Source: Kitasatospora humi (lineage in GTDB: Bacteria > Actinomycetota > Actinomycetes > Streptomycetales > Streptomycetaceae). Taken from it: a stretch of 64,000 nucleotides of DNA. Location of the stretch: positions 96,444 to 160,443 of the forward strand of contig NZ_JAJJPA010000013.1 in assembly GCF_020907985.1 (NCBI RefSeq), in the 5' to 3' direction. The position numbers were made by a program, and so were the translations under genes. The notes under the pieces were generated by a model. It worked only from the letters and a program-made list of their open reading frames with translations, did not search any database and had not been told where the DNA came from. The number at the start of each line of letters is the position of its first letter. Position 1 is the first letter of the stretch. This document shows positions 55,483-62,649 of this stretch, piece by piece.

Positions 55483-56718
55483 ATGTTCGACCACAAGAGG
55501 CTCGGGCGGGAGTTGGGCCTGTTCGGGAGTGACCCGCTGGTGGGCGCGGGGCTGCCGTACTGGCTGCCGGACGGCGCCGTGGTGCGGCACGAGTTGGAGG
55601 AGTACATCCGCGGCGAGGAGCGGCGGGCCGGCTACCGGCACGTCTACTCACCGGTGTTGGGCAAGCGGGAGCTGTACGAGATCTCCGGCCACTGGTCGCA
55701 CTACAGCGAGGACATGTTCCCGCCGATGCGACTGGGTGAGGAGGAGGTGGTGCTGCGGCCGAGTCTGTGCCCGCACCACGCCGTCATCTACCGGTCCCAG
55801 TCGCACAGTTACCGCGAGCTGCCGCTGCGGATGGCCGAGCTCGGGCCGATGTACCGCTCCGAACTCTCCGGTGTCCTTGGCGGGTTGACCCGAGTGCGGG
55901 CGATCCAGCTGAACGACGGCCACATCTTCTGCACCCTGGACCAGGTGGCCGACGAGGCCCGTGGCGCGCTGCGGCTGATCCGGCAGGCGTACCAGGCACT
56001 GGGCATCGAGGCCGCCCGGTACCGGCTGTCGCTGCCCGGCCCCGGCGGCAAGTACGTTGCGGCACCCGAGCTTTGGGAGCGATCGGTGAAGCTGCTGGTC
56101 GAGGTGCTGGAGAGCGAGGGGATCGACTACCGGGCGGAAGAGGGCGAAGCCGCCTTCTACGGCCCGAAGATCGACGTGCAGATCGTCGACTCGCTCGGCC
56201 GGGAGGCGACCCTCTCCACCGTCCAGGTCGACTTCCACCAGCCGGAGCGGTTCGACCTGCACTACGTCGGGGCCGACGGCGCCAAGCACCGGCCGGTGAT
56301 GGTGCACCGGGCGATCATCGGCAGTGTGGAGCGGGCGGTGGCGCACCTGATCGAGCAGCACGGCGGGGCGTTCCCGGCCTGGCTGGCGCCGGTGCAGGTG
56401 GCGCTGCTGCCGGTGGGCGAGGACGAGCTGGCGCAGGCCGAGGTGCTGCGGGACCGCTGCCTGGCGGCCGGTCTGCGGGTCGAGGTGGCCGGACCGGAGC
56501 GGGGCAGCCTCGGCGCCCGGATCCGCGAGGCCAGGCTGGTGCCGTACCAGGCGGTGCTCGGCGCACGCGAGGCGGCGGACGGCTCGGTGGCGCTGCGGCT
56601 GCGGGACGGGCGCCGCCTCGACCCGCTGCCGCAGGGCGAGGCGCTCGACCGGATCGCTGCCCGGGTGGCGGCTCGTGGGGCGGCGCTCTGGATCGACCGG
56701 CCCGGGTCTTCAGCCTAA
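55483..56718 (+). CDS. Short threonyl-tRNA synthetase without editing domain
   Basis: 411 residues, against about 640-660 for full ThrRS. It begins at the catalytic core (MFDHKRLGRELGLF) and lacks the N-terminal TGS and editing (N2) domains. Motif 2 is YRSELSGVLGGLTRVRAIQL, motif 3 sits in the GSVERAVAHLIEQHGG region, and the C-terminal anticodon-binding domain is complete (VQVALLPVGEDELAQAEVLR onward). Zinc ligands C96, H147 and H275 are all present with E. coli-like spacing (C334, H385, H511). It should charge threonine but not proofread Ser-tRNA. Start ATG 55483 follows GCGAGAGCAGG. It is controlled by the leader peptide and hairpin upstream; probably a second, starvation- or inhibitor-induced ThrRS. 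Confidence 0.82.
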   Translation: MFDHKRLGRELGLFGSDPLVGAGLPYWLPDGAVVRHELEEYIRGEERRAGYRHVYSPVLGKRELYEISGHWSHYSEDMFPPMRLGEEEVVLRPSLCPHHAVIYRSQSHSYRELPLRMAELGPMYRSELSGVLGGLTRVRAIQLNDGHIFCTLDQVADEARGALRLIRQAYQALGIEAARYRLSLPGPGGKYVAAPELWERSVKLLVEVLESEGIDYRAEEGEAAFYGPKIDVQIVDSLGREATLSTVQVDFHQPERFDLHYVGADGAKHRPVMVHRAIIGSVERAVAHLIEQHGGAFPAWLAPVQVALLPVGEDELAQAEVLRDRCLAAGLRVEVAGPERGSLGARIREARLVPYQAVLGAREAADGSVALRLRDGRRLDPLPQGEALDRIAARVAARGAALWIDRPGSSA

Positions 56719-56764
56719 CTGTCCAGCTGAACTGAACAGCCAAGCTGGACAGTTTTGGCTGAAG
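56708..56764 (+). terminator. Long inverted repeat after ThrRS
   Basis: Outer arms CTTCAGCC (56708-56715)/GGCTGAAG (56757-56764) and inner arms ACTGTCCAGCT (56718-56728)/AGCTGGACAGT (56743-56753) are exact. The ThrRS stop (56716-56718) lies inside the first arm. TTTT within the second arm makes it resemble a terminator. Confidence 0.65.
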
Positions 56765-56932
56765 GGTTTACGGTGAGACGCCATGGACGAGACGACGGCC
56801 CAGGCCCCGCGGGGACGGTTCCGCTCGCTGCGTCGCCGCCGACAGCGCACGTGTCGCCAGGGCGTGCACCCGGTCGACCGTCGATGACTTGTTGAATGTC
56901 CTTGAAGACCCCACCGGAGAAAGGCACCACCC

Positions 56933-57520
56933 ATGGCCCTCACCACCCTCGACCCGCGCACCGCACTGGTCCTGATCGACCTGCAGAACGGCATCACCGC
57001 CATGCCCACCGTCCCCTTCGGCAGCGACCAGGTGATCGCCAACGGCGTGGCACTGGCTGACGCCTTCCGGGCGAAGGGCCTGCCCGTGGTGCTGGTCCGG
57101 GTCACCTTCGCCGCCGACGGCGGGGACGTCCTGCCCGGCCGCACCGAGACCCCGAGGCCGGCCGGCGGCGCCTGGCCCGAGGGCTGGGACCGGATCATCG
57201 ACCAGCTGGCCGGTCACGACGGCGACATCCAGGTGACCAAGCGCAACTGGGGCGCCTTCTACGGCACCGACCTCGACCTCCAGCTGCGCCGTCGCGGAGT
57301 CACCCAGATCGTCCTCGGCGGGATCGCCACCAGCATCGGGGTCGAGTCCACCGCCCGCGCCGCCCACGAGCACGGCTACCACGTGACGCTGGCCACCGAC
57401 GCGATGGCGGACCGGGACGAGGAGGCGCACCGCAACAGCGTGGAGCGGATCTTCCCGCGCCTCGGCGAGACCGGCACCACGGCCGACGTCCTGGAGCTGC
57501 TGGCCAAGACGCACGGCTGA
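56933..57520 (+). CDS. Isochorismatase-like hydrolase lacking the catalytic Cys
   Basis: 195 residues. RTALVLIDLQNGITAMPTVP has the active-site Asp, KRNWGAFYGTDLDLQLRRRG the Lys, but the usual GvaTxxCVexTARdA motif reads GGIATSIGVESTARAAHEHG, so the nucleophile Cys is Gly, as in EntB/PhzD-type isochorismatases and unlike nicotinamidases. It should hydrolyse an isochorismate-type or vinyl-ether substrate and not use a Cys. ATG 56933 follows GAGAAAGG. Stands alone before an MFS gene. Confidence 0.75.
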   Translation: MALTTLDPRTALVLIDLQNGITAMPTVPFGSDQVIANGVALADAFRAKGLPVVLVRVTFAADGGDVLPGRTETPRPAGGAWPEGWDRIIDQLAGHDGDIQVTKRNWGAFYGTDLDLQLRRRGVTQIVLGGIATSIGVESTARAAHEHGYHVTLATDAMADRDEEAHRNSVERIFPRLGETGTTADVLELLAKTHG

Positions 57521-57578
57521 GTCCTACCGGTCGAATTCCGGCGGCGGGCGGGTCGGTTCGCTGGCAGACTGGTCCGCC

Positions 57579-58829
57579 ATGACCGACGCCGATCTCGACT
57601 CAGCCGCCGTCACCGCCCAACGGGCCAAGCCACCCAATCCACTGCGAGACCGCCCGTTCCGATGGTTCTTCGTCGGACGGGCGGCTTCGCTGTTCGGGGG
57701 GTCGATGACCTCGGTGGCGCTGGCCTTCGCCGTCCTGCAACGCACCTCGGACCCACGGTGGTTGGGCTATGTGGTCGCCGCGCAGATGACGCCGATGATC
57801 GCCCTGCTGATCCTCGGCGGCGGGCTGGCCGACCGGTACCGGCGGGACCGGTTGCTGCGACTGGCCAACCTGTCGGCCGGAGTCACCCAGGCGTTCGTGG
57901 CCTTCGTGGTGCTCAGCGGGGCGAACCTGTGGCTGCTGCTGCCGGCATCCGTGCTGAACGGCGTGGCGGACGCGTTCACCACGCCCGCGCTGCGCGGCAT
58001 CGTGCCGGAGCTGGTGGCGCCGGAGGCGATCCAGCGGGCCAACTCGATGCTGGCGTCGACCCGCAACGCCGCCAAGGTGCTCGGTCCGTCGCTGGCCGGG
58101 GTGTTGGCGGCCGGCATCGGCGGCGGCTGGGGGATCGCCTGCGACGCCGCCGGGTTCCTGGTCTCGGCGGCCTGCCTGACCCAAGTCCGGCTCCCGGCCC
58201 GGCCGTCCGGCACCTCCCGCCGACTGCCGGCCGAACTGCGCGAGGGCTGGCAGTACTTCCGCAAGCTGCCCTGGGTCTGGTCGCTCACCGCCACCTTCGC
58301 CGTGTTCAACCTGATCCAGGTGGGCAGCTGGCAGGTGCTGGGACCGAGCATCGTCAAACACACCACGGGAGCGGCGGGTTGGGGTGCGGCCAACAGTGCC
58401 AAGGCGGTCGGACTGCTGCTGCTCAGCCTGGTGATGCTGCGACTGACGGTGCGGCGGCCGCTGGTGGTGGCGATGGCGGCGGCGGCGTTGAGCGGCCTGC
58501 CGCTGGTGCTGCTCGGCCTGCACGCCGGGGTGGTGCCGCTGGCGGCGGCCACCTTCACGGCGGGGGCCGGTTCGGCGGTCTGTGGCATCCTCTGGGACAG
58601 CACCCTGCAGACCGGCATCCCCAAGGAGTTGATCTCGCGGGTCACCGCCTATGACGATTTCGGCGCCTACATCGCCATTCCGGTGGGCCAGTTGAGCGTG
58701 ATCCCGCTCGCCACCGCGTTCGGCGCGGGCCGGGTGGCGGTGGTGGGCGGGATCACCCTGACCGTCCTCACCTTGCTTCCGCTGCTGGTGCCATCGGTGC
58801 GCGGAAGGCAACTGGCGCCAGGGAGTTGA
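57579..58829 (+). CDS. MFS transporter
   Basis: 416 residues with twelve membrane segments in the usual 6+6 arrangement, no signal, and MFS-type basic loops (GLADRYRRDRLLRLANLSAG between helices 2 and 3, a GRPxxR-like segment). It exports a small molecule; no substrate can be inferred. It follows the hydrolase by 58 bases, so co-transcription is possible. Confidence 0.82.
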   Translation: MTDADLDSAAVTAQRAKPPNPLRDRPFRWFFVGRAASLFGGSMTSVALAFAVLQRTSDPRWLGYVVAAQMTPMIALLILGGGLADRYRRDRLLRLANLSAGVTQAFVAFVVLSGANLWLLLPASVLNGVADAFTTPALRGIVPELVAPEAIQRANSMLASTRNAAKVLGPSLAGVLAAGIGGGWGIACDAAGFLVSAACLTQVRLPARPSGTSRRLPAELREGWQYFRKLPWVWSLTATFAVFNLIQVGSWQVLGPSIVKHTTGAAGWGAANSAKAVGLLLLSLVMLRLTVRRPLVVAMAAAALSGLPLVLLGLHAGVVPLAAATFTAGAGSAVCGILWDSTLQTGIPKELISRVTAYDDFGAYIAIPVGQLSVIPLATAFGAGRVAVVGGITLTVLTLLPLLVPSVRGRQLAPGS

Positions 58830-58881
58830 CGGACGTCAGCGCTCGATTGCCGGCGGATCCGGCCGGTTCCGGCGAGTCGAG

Positions 58882-59688
58882 TCAGCGCTCGGCCACCAGC
58901 AGGGTCTGCAGGATCCGGCCGCAGTCACCCGCCCGGTCGTCCAACCGGCCGGCGGCCAGACCGGAGCCGGCCGGGCTGGCGGCCGTCGCGGCGGAGAGGC
59001 AGAGCCACTCGCCGACCGGGTCGCGGTGCAGGGCCAGCGTGATGTCGGTGTTGATCACCATGCGGCGGACGTGGTCGAGTTCGAAGGCGACCGCCCAGTT
59101 GCTGTCGGCGACCGTGAGGGCCCGGGTCAGCGGGGTGTCGGGCTCGCCCGCCACCAGCGGGATCCGCTGCCGCACCCAGGCGCTGCCCGGGCCGGGGGTG
59201 TTGAAGTCACCACTGGGGAAGCGCCACTCCATCGCGGAGACATAGCCATCGGCGTTGGTGCCGGCCACGGTGTGCAGCGGCTGCCAGTCGGGCAGCGCGG
59301 CCGGCCCGGGCTCGGGGCGCAGCGCGGGCGTGTCCGCCGGGCTGGCCACCACCCGCCAGGCCCGGGCCAGCATCACCGCCCGGCCCTGGGAGATCAGTTC
59401 GGCCTCCAGCAGCTCGGTGCGCGAGCCGCCCCGCAGCGTTCGCACCGTGACCTCCAGCTCGCCCACCGGCACGGGGTAGGGCACCTCCAGGGTGACCCGG
59501 GCGATCCGCATCCCCCCGCGCGGCTGGTGCCGCTCCAGGGCCCGGCCGAGCAGGGCGGAGGGCGGTCCGGCGTGCTGCGCCTTGCTGCTCCAAGGACCGG
59601 CGGTGGCGCCGGTGCTCTCGAAGCGCCCGTCGCCGAGGTCCCGGTAGAACGACTCCTCGGTGGTCACCCCGAGTTGGTCGACCGTCAT
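58882..59688 (-). CDS. Acyl-CoA thioesterase family protein
   Basis: 268 residues of the double-hotdog (TesB/Acot8-like) group: ATAGPWSSKAQHAGPPSALL at the start and SGDFNTPGPGSAWVRQRIPL in the second half, with the usual conserved D in ADSNWAVAFELDHVRRMVI. It should hydrolyse an acyl-CoA; the chain type is unknown. ATG at 59686-59688. Divergent from the XRE-cupin gene. Confidence 0.8.
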   Translation of the reverse strand: MTVDQLGVTTEESFYRDLGDGRFESTGATAGPWSSKAQHAGPPSALLGRALERHQPRGGMRIARVTLEVPYPVPVGELEVTVRTLRGGSRTELLEAELISQGRAVMLARAWRVVASPADTPALRPEPGPAALPDWQPLHTVAGTNADGYVSAMEWRFPSGDFNTPGPGSAWVRQRIPLVAGEPDTPLTRALTVADSNWAVAFELDHVRRMVINTDITLALHRDPVGEWLCLSAATAASPAGSGLAAGRLDDRAGDCGRILQTLLVAER

Positions 59689-59772
59689 GCCGCGCCCCCG
59701 TGTCGCCGTCGCATCGTTGACTCCGACCCCGGCTGTGGCACGGGACCGTCTGACTCACAGGTTACCCGCCCG

Positions 59773-59783
59773 TATCCGGGATA
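59773..59783. promoter_or_regulatory. TATCC-G-GGATA palindrome before the XRE gene
   Basis: Perfect 5-bp arms at 59773-59777 and 59779-59783, 11 bases before the ATG of the XRE-cupin gene at 59795. It overlaps a possible -10 (TATCCG), where an autorepressor would bind. Confidence 0.45.
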
Positions 59784-59794
59784 TCCTCCCTAAT

Positions 59795-60382
59795 ATGAGA
59801 ACTCCTGATCCGGATGAGGCCGAGGCCGATCGCGTCACCACCCGGCTGGCCGAACGGCTCGCCGAACTGCGCACCGGCAAGGGCTGGTCGTTGGACGAAC
59901 TGGCCCGCCGCACCGGGGTGAGCCGCTCCACGCTCTCCCGGCTGGAGCGCGCCGAGATCAGCCCGACCGCCGCCCTGCTGGGCCGCCTCTGCACCGCCTA
60001 CGGGCGCACCATGTCCCGGCTGCTGGCCGAGGTGGAGGCCGAGCCGCCGCAGCTGGTGCGCGCGCAGGAGCAGGCCGTCTGGCGCGACCAGGAGGCCGGC
60101 TTCACCCGTCGCGCCGTCTCCCCGCCGCATGCCGGGCTGCGCGGCGAGGTCGTCGAGGGCGTGCTTCGGGCGGGTGCGGACATCACCTACCGGGAGGCGC
60201 CCGTCCCCGGCCTGGAACAGCACCTCTGGGCGCTGGAGGGCGAACTGGAGCTCACGGTGGGCGGCGCGGCGCACCGGCTGGAGGCGGGGGACTGCCTGCG
60301 GTTCCGGCTCTGGGGGCCGACCCGTTTCCACAACCCCGGTCCGAGCGAAGTCCGTTACGCACTACTGGTGGTCATGCCATGA
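59795..60382 (+). CDS. XRE regulator with cupin domain
   Basis: 195 residues. Residues about 14-70 are an XRE helix-turn-helix (RLAELRTGKGWSLDELARRT, SRSTLSRLERAEIS), and about 100-195 a cupin ligand domain (PVPGLEQHLWALEGELELTV, with cupin motif residues). Such regulators often repress the next gene. ATG 59795 has no strong ribosome site upstream. Its stop overlaps the GNAT ATG by four bases. Confidence 0.85.
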   Translation: MRTPDPDEAEADRVTTRLAERLAELRTGKGWSLDELARRTGVSRSTLSRLERAEISPTAALLGRLCTAYGRTMSRLLAEVEAEPPQLVRAQEQAVWRDQEAGFTRRAVSPPHAGLRGEVVEGVLRAGADITYREAPVPGLEQHLWALEGELELTVGGAAHRLEAGDCLRFRLWGPTRFHNPGPSEVRYALLVVMP

Positions 60383-60915
60383 GAGACGAACCGCAGTTGA
60401 CGCCCTCCCGGCTCCCCGCAGCCGACTTCGACGCCGCCGTGCCCGCGCTGGCCGAGCTGCTCGCCGCCGCCGTCACCGACGGCGCCTCGCTGGGCTTCCA
60501 CCAGCCGTTCGAGCCGGCCCGGGCCGCCGACTGGTGGCGGGCGCAGCGCCCGGCCGTCACCGCCGGTGACCTGCTGGTCTGGACGGCCCGCCGCCAGGAC
60601 GGCGCCCTGGCCGGCACCGTCAGCCTCGCCCTGACCCGCAAGGTCAACGGCAGCCACCGCGCCGAGATCGTCAAGCTGATGGTGCACCCGGCCAGCCGCC
60701 GCCAGGGCCTGGCCGCCCGCCTGCTGGCCGCCGCGGAGCAGGCGGCACGCCGGCGCGGCGTCAGCCTGCTGCTGCTCGACACCGAGACCGGCAGTGCCGC
60801 CGAGGCCCTCTACCGGGCGGGCGGCTGGACGAGGTTCGGGGTCGTCCCCGGCTACGCCACCGACCCGCTCGGCCGCCTGCGCGACGGGAGTTTCTACTAC
60901 AAGCAACTCGCCTGA
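60379..60915 (+). CDS. GNAT acetyltransferase coupled to the XRE regulator
   Basis: 178 residues. Motif A is VKLMVHPASRRQGLAARLLA (RRQGLA acetyl-CoA loop), and GWTRFGVVPGYATDP near the end is the C-terminal strand region. Its ATG overlaps the regulator stop as ATGA. The XRE-cupin/GNAT pair suggests the enzyme's product or substrate is the cupin's ligand. Confidence 0.85.
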   Translation: MRDEPQLTPSRLPAADFDAAVPALAELLAAAVTDGASLGFHQPFEPARAADWWRAQRPAVTAGDLLVWTARRQDGALAGTVSLALTRKVNGSHRAEIVKLMVHPASRRQGLAARLLAAAEQAARRRGVSLLLLDTETGSAAEALYRAGGWTRFGVVPGYATDPLGRLRDGSFYYKQLA

Positions 60916-61011
60916 GGCGGGGCGGGCGGCTCGCCCGGCGTCCCGCGGGCGCTCCCCCGGTGGCCCCCCACAAGCTGCGCGTGACCGATCATGCGCATAG
61001 CGTGCTGAGCC

Positions 61012-62649
61012 ATGGGCAGCAGCGAATCGAACAAGGACACCACACCGTGGCCGGCGGTGCGGCGCCCGGTGCCGCTGTCCGAGCTCGCCGCGATCTGGCC
61101 GGAGGCCGAGCACACCGGCGGCGACGTCGGGTTGCTCGACTGCACGCACGACAGCCGTCAGGTGCGGCCGGGTTGGCTGTTCTGCGCGCTGCACGGTGCG
61201 CACACCGACGGCCACGACCACGCCGCGACGGCCGTGGAGGCCGGGGCCCGGGCCCTGCTGGTGCAGCGCCCGCTCGACCTGGCCGTGCCGCAGCTGCGGG
61301 TGCCCAGCGTGCGGTGGGCGATCGGCCCGCTGGCCGCCGCGCTGCACGGCCACCCGGCCGACGGCCTGGCCCTGGTCGGCATCACCGGCACCAACGGCAA
61401 GACCACCACCAGCTACCTGCTGTACTCCGCCTTCAGCGCCGCCGGCTGGACCGCCGGGCAGCTGGGCACCGTGGAGACCCGGATCGGCAGGCGCCGGTGG
61501 TCCGCCAAGCTGACCACGCTGGAGGCGCCGGACCTGCAGCGGACCCTGGCCCGGATGCGCGCGGCCGGCGTGGAGGCCGCCGTGATGGAGGTCTCCTCGC
61601 ACGCGCTGGACCAGCACCGGATCGGCGGGATCACCTTCGACGTCGGGGTGTTCACCAACCTGACGCCCGAACACCTCGACTACCACGGCACCATGGAGCA
61701 CTACTACTACTCCAAGTCGCTGCTCTTCACCCCCGACCGCTGCCGCGCCGCGCTGGTCTGCGTCGACGACGAGTGGGGCGAGCGGCTCGCCGCCCAGGCC
61801 GCCGTGCCGACCACCGGATTCGGCCTCAGCGAACGCGCGGAGGTCCGGATCACCGAGGTGCGCTCCAGTCGGCGCGGCATCCGGCTGCGCCTCACCGGCC
61901 CGGACGGCCGGGTCGACCTGTCCGCCCCGCTGATCGGTGAGTGCAACGCCACCAACGTGGCCGCCGCCTACCTGGCGGCCCGTGCGCTGGGCGTGCCGCA
62001 GGAGGTGGCGGTGGCGGGGATCGCCCGCTGCGGCGGGATCCCCGGCCGCTCGGAGGCGGTCGACGTCGGCCAGCCGTTCCTGGTGCTGGTCGACTACGCG
62101 CACACCCCCGGCGCGATCGCCGCCCAGCTGGCCACCGCCCGCACCCTCGCGGTGCCGGGCGGCCGGGTCCACCTGGTGGTGGGCTGCCGCGGCGGCCGCG
62201 ACCGGTACAAGCGCCAGGACGCCGGGCGGGTCGCGATCACCGCCGACACCGCGATCCTGACCAGCGACAGCCCCGGCGACGAGGACCCGCGCGCCATCGT
62301 GGACCAGATGCTGGCCGGCACGCTCGGTCAGGAGCACCGGCAGCTGGTGGTGGAGCTGGACCGGGCGATCGCGATCAACCTGGCGATAGCGGTGGCCGAG
62401 CCGGGTGACGTGGTGCTGATCGTCGGCCGGGGGCACGAGACCACCCAGTACGTGGCCGGACACAACCTGCCGTTCGACGACCGGAGGCAGGCCAGGGCCG
62501 CGCTGCTGGCCCAGGGCTGGGGCGAGGACGGGCCGCGGGCGGGCCGGCAGGTCAAGGCCGACCGGCTCGGGCTCGGCGTGGTGCACTGCCACGTGGCGGC
62601 CAGCCGCGCCGACGCGGGCCGCGGCGACACGGACGTGGTCCGCTCGTGA
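61012..62649 (+). CDS. MurE-like UDP-N-acetylmuramyl tripeptide synthase paralogue
   Basis: 545 residues with the Mur ligase layout: an N-terminal domain (DCTHDSRQVRPGWLFCALHG), the ATP loop GITGTNGKTTTSYLL near 126-131, the catalytic EVSSHALDQHR region, the carbamylated-lysine segment YYYSKSLLF, and the C-terminal domain (GRGHETTQYVAGHN). The diaminopimelate-recognising DNPR motif is DSPG at residues 419-422 (62266-62277), so the arginine that holds meso-Dap is missing. It is therefore a MurE paralogue for a different amino acid, or not a peptidoglycan enzyme. ATG 61012. Its stop overlaps the MurJ-like GTG by four bases. Confidence 0.8.
   Translation: MGSSESNKDTTPWPAVRRPVPLSELAAIWPEAEHTGGDVGLLDCTHDSRQVRPGWLFCALHGAHTDGHDHAATAVEAGARALLVQRPLDLAVPQLRVPSVRWAIGPLAAALHGHPADGLALVGITGTNGKTTTSYLLYSAFSAAGWTAGQLGTVETRIGRRRWSAKLTTLEAPDLQRTLARMRAAGVEAAVMEVSSHALDQHRIGGITFDVGVFTNLTPEHLDYHGTMEHYYYSKSLLFTPDRCRAALVCVDDEWGERLAAQAAVPTTGFGLSERAEVRITEVRSSRRGIRLRLTGPDGRVDLSAPLIGECNATNVAAAYLAARALGVPQEVAVAGIARCGGIPGRSEAVDVGQPFLVLVDYAHTPGAIAAQLATARTLAVPGGRVHLVVGCRGGRDRYKRQDAGRVAITADTAILTSDSPGDEDPRAIVDQMLAGTLGQEHRQLVVELDRAIAINLAIAVAEPGDVVLIVGRGHETTQYVAGHNLPFDDRRQARAALLAQGWGEDGPRAGRQVKADRLGLGVVHCHVAASRADAGRGDTDVVRS

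Noticed and set aside
56783..56887. 34-codon ORF MDETTAQAPRGRF... between ThrRS and the isochorismatase
   Set aside because: Basic low-complexity peptide without ribosome site or similarity; likely noncoding.
57579..58829. Operon linking the MFS exporter with the isochorismatase as a resistance unit
   Set aside because: Spacing alone is weak evidence and the pathway is unknown; kept only as possible co-transcription.
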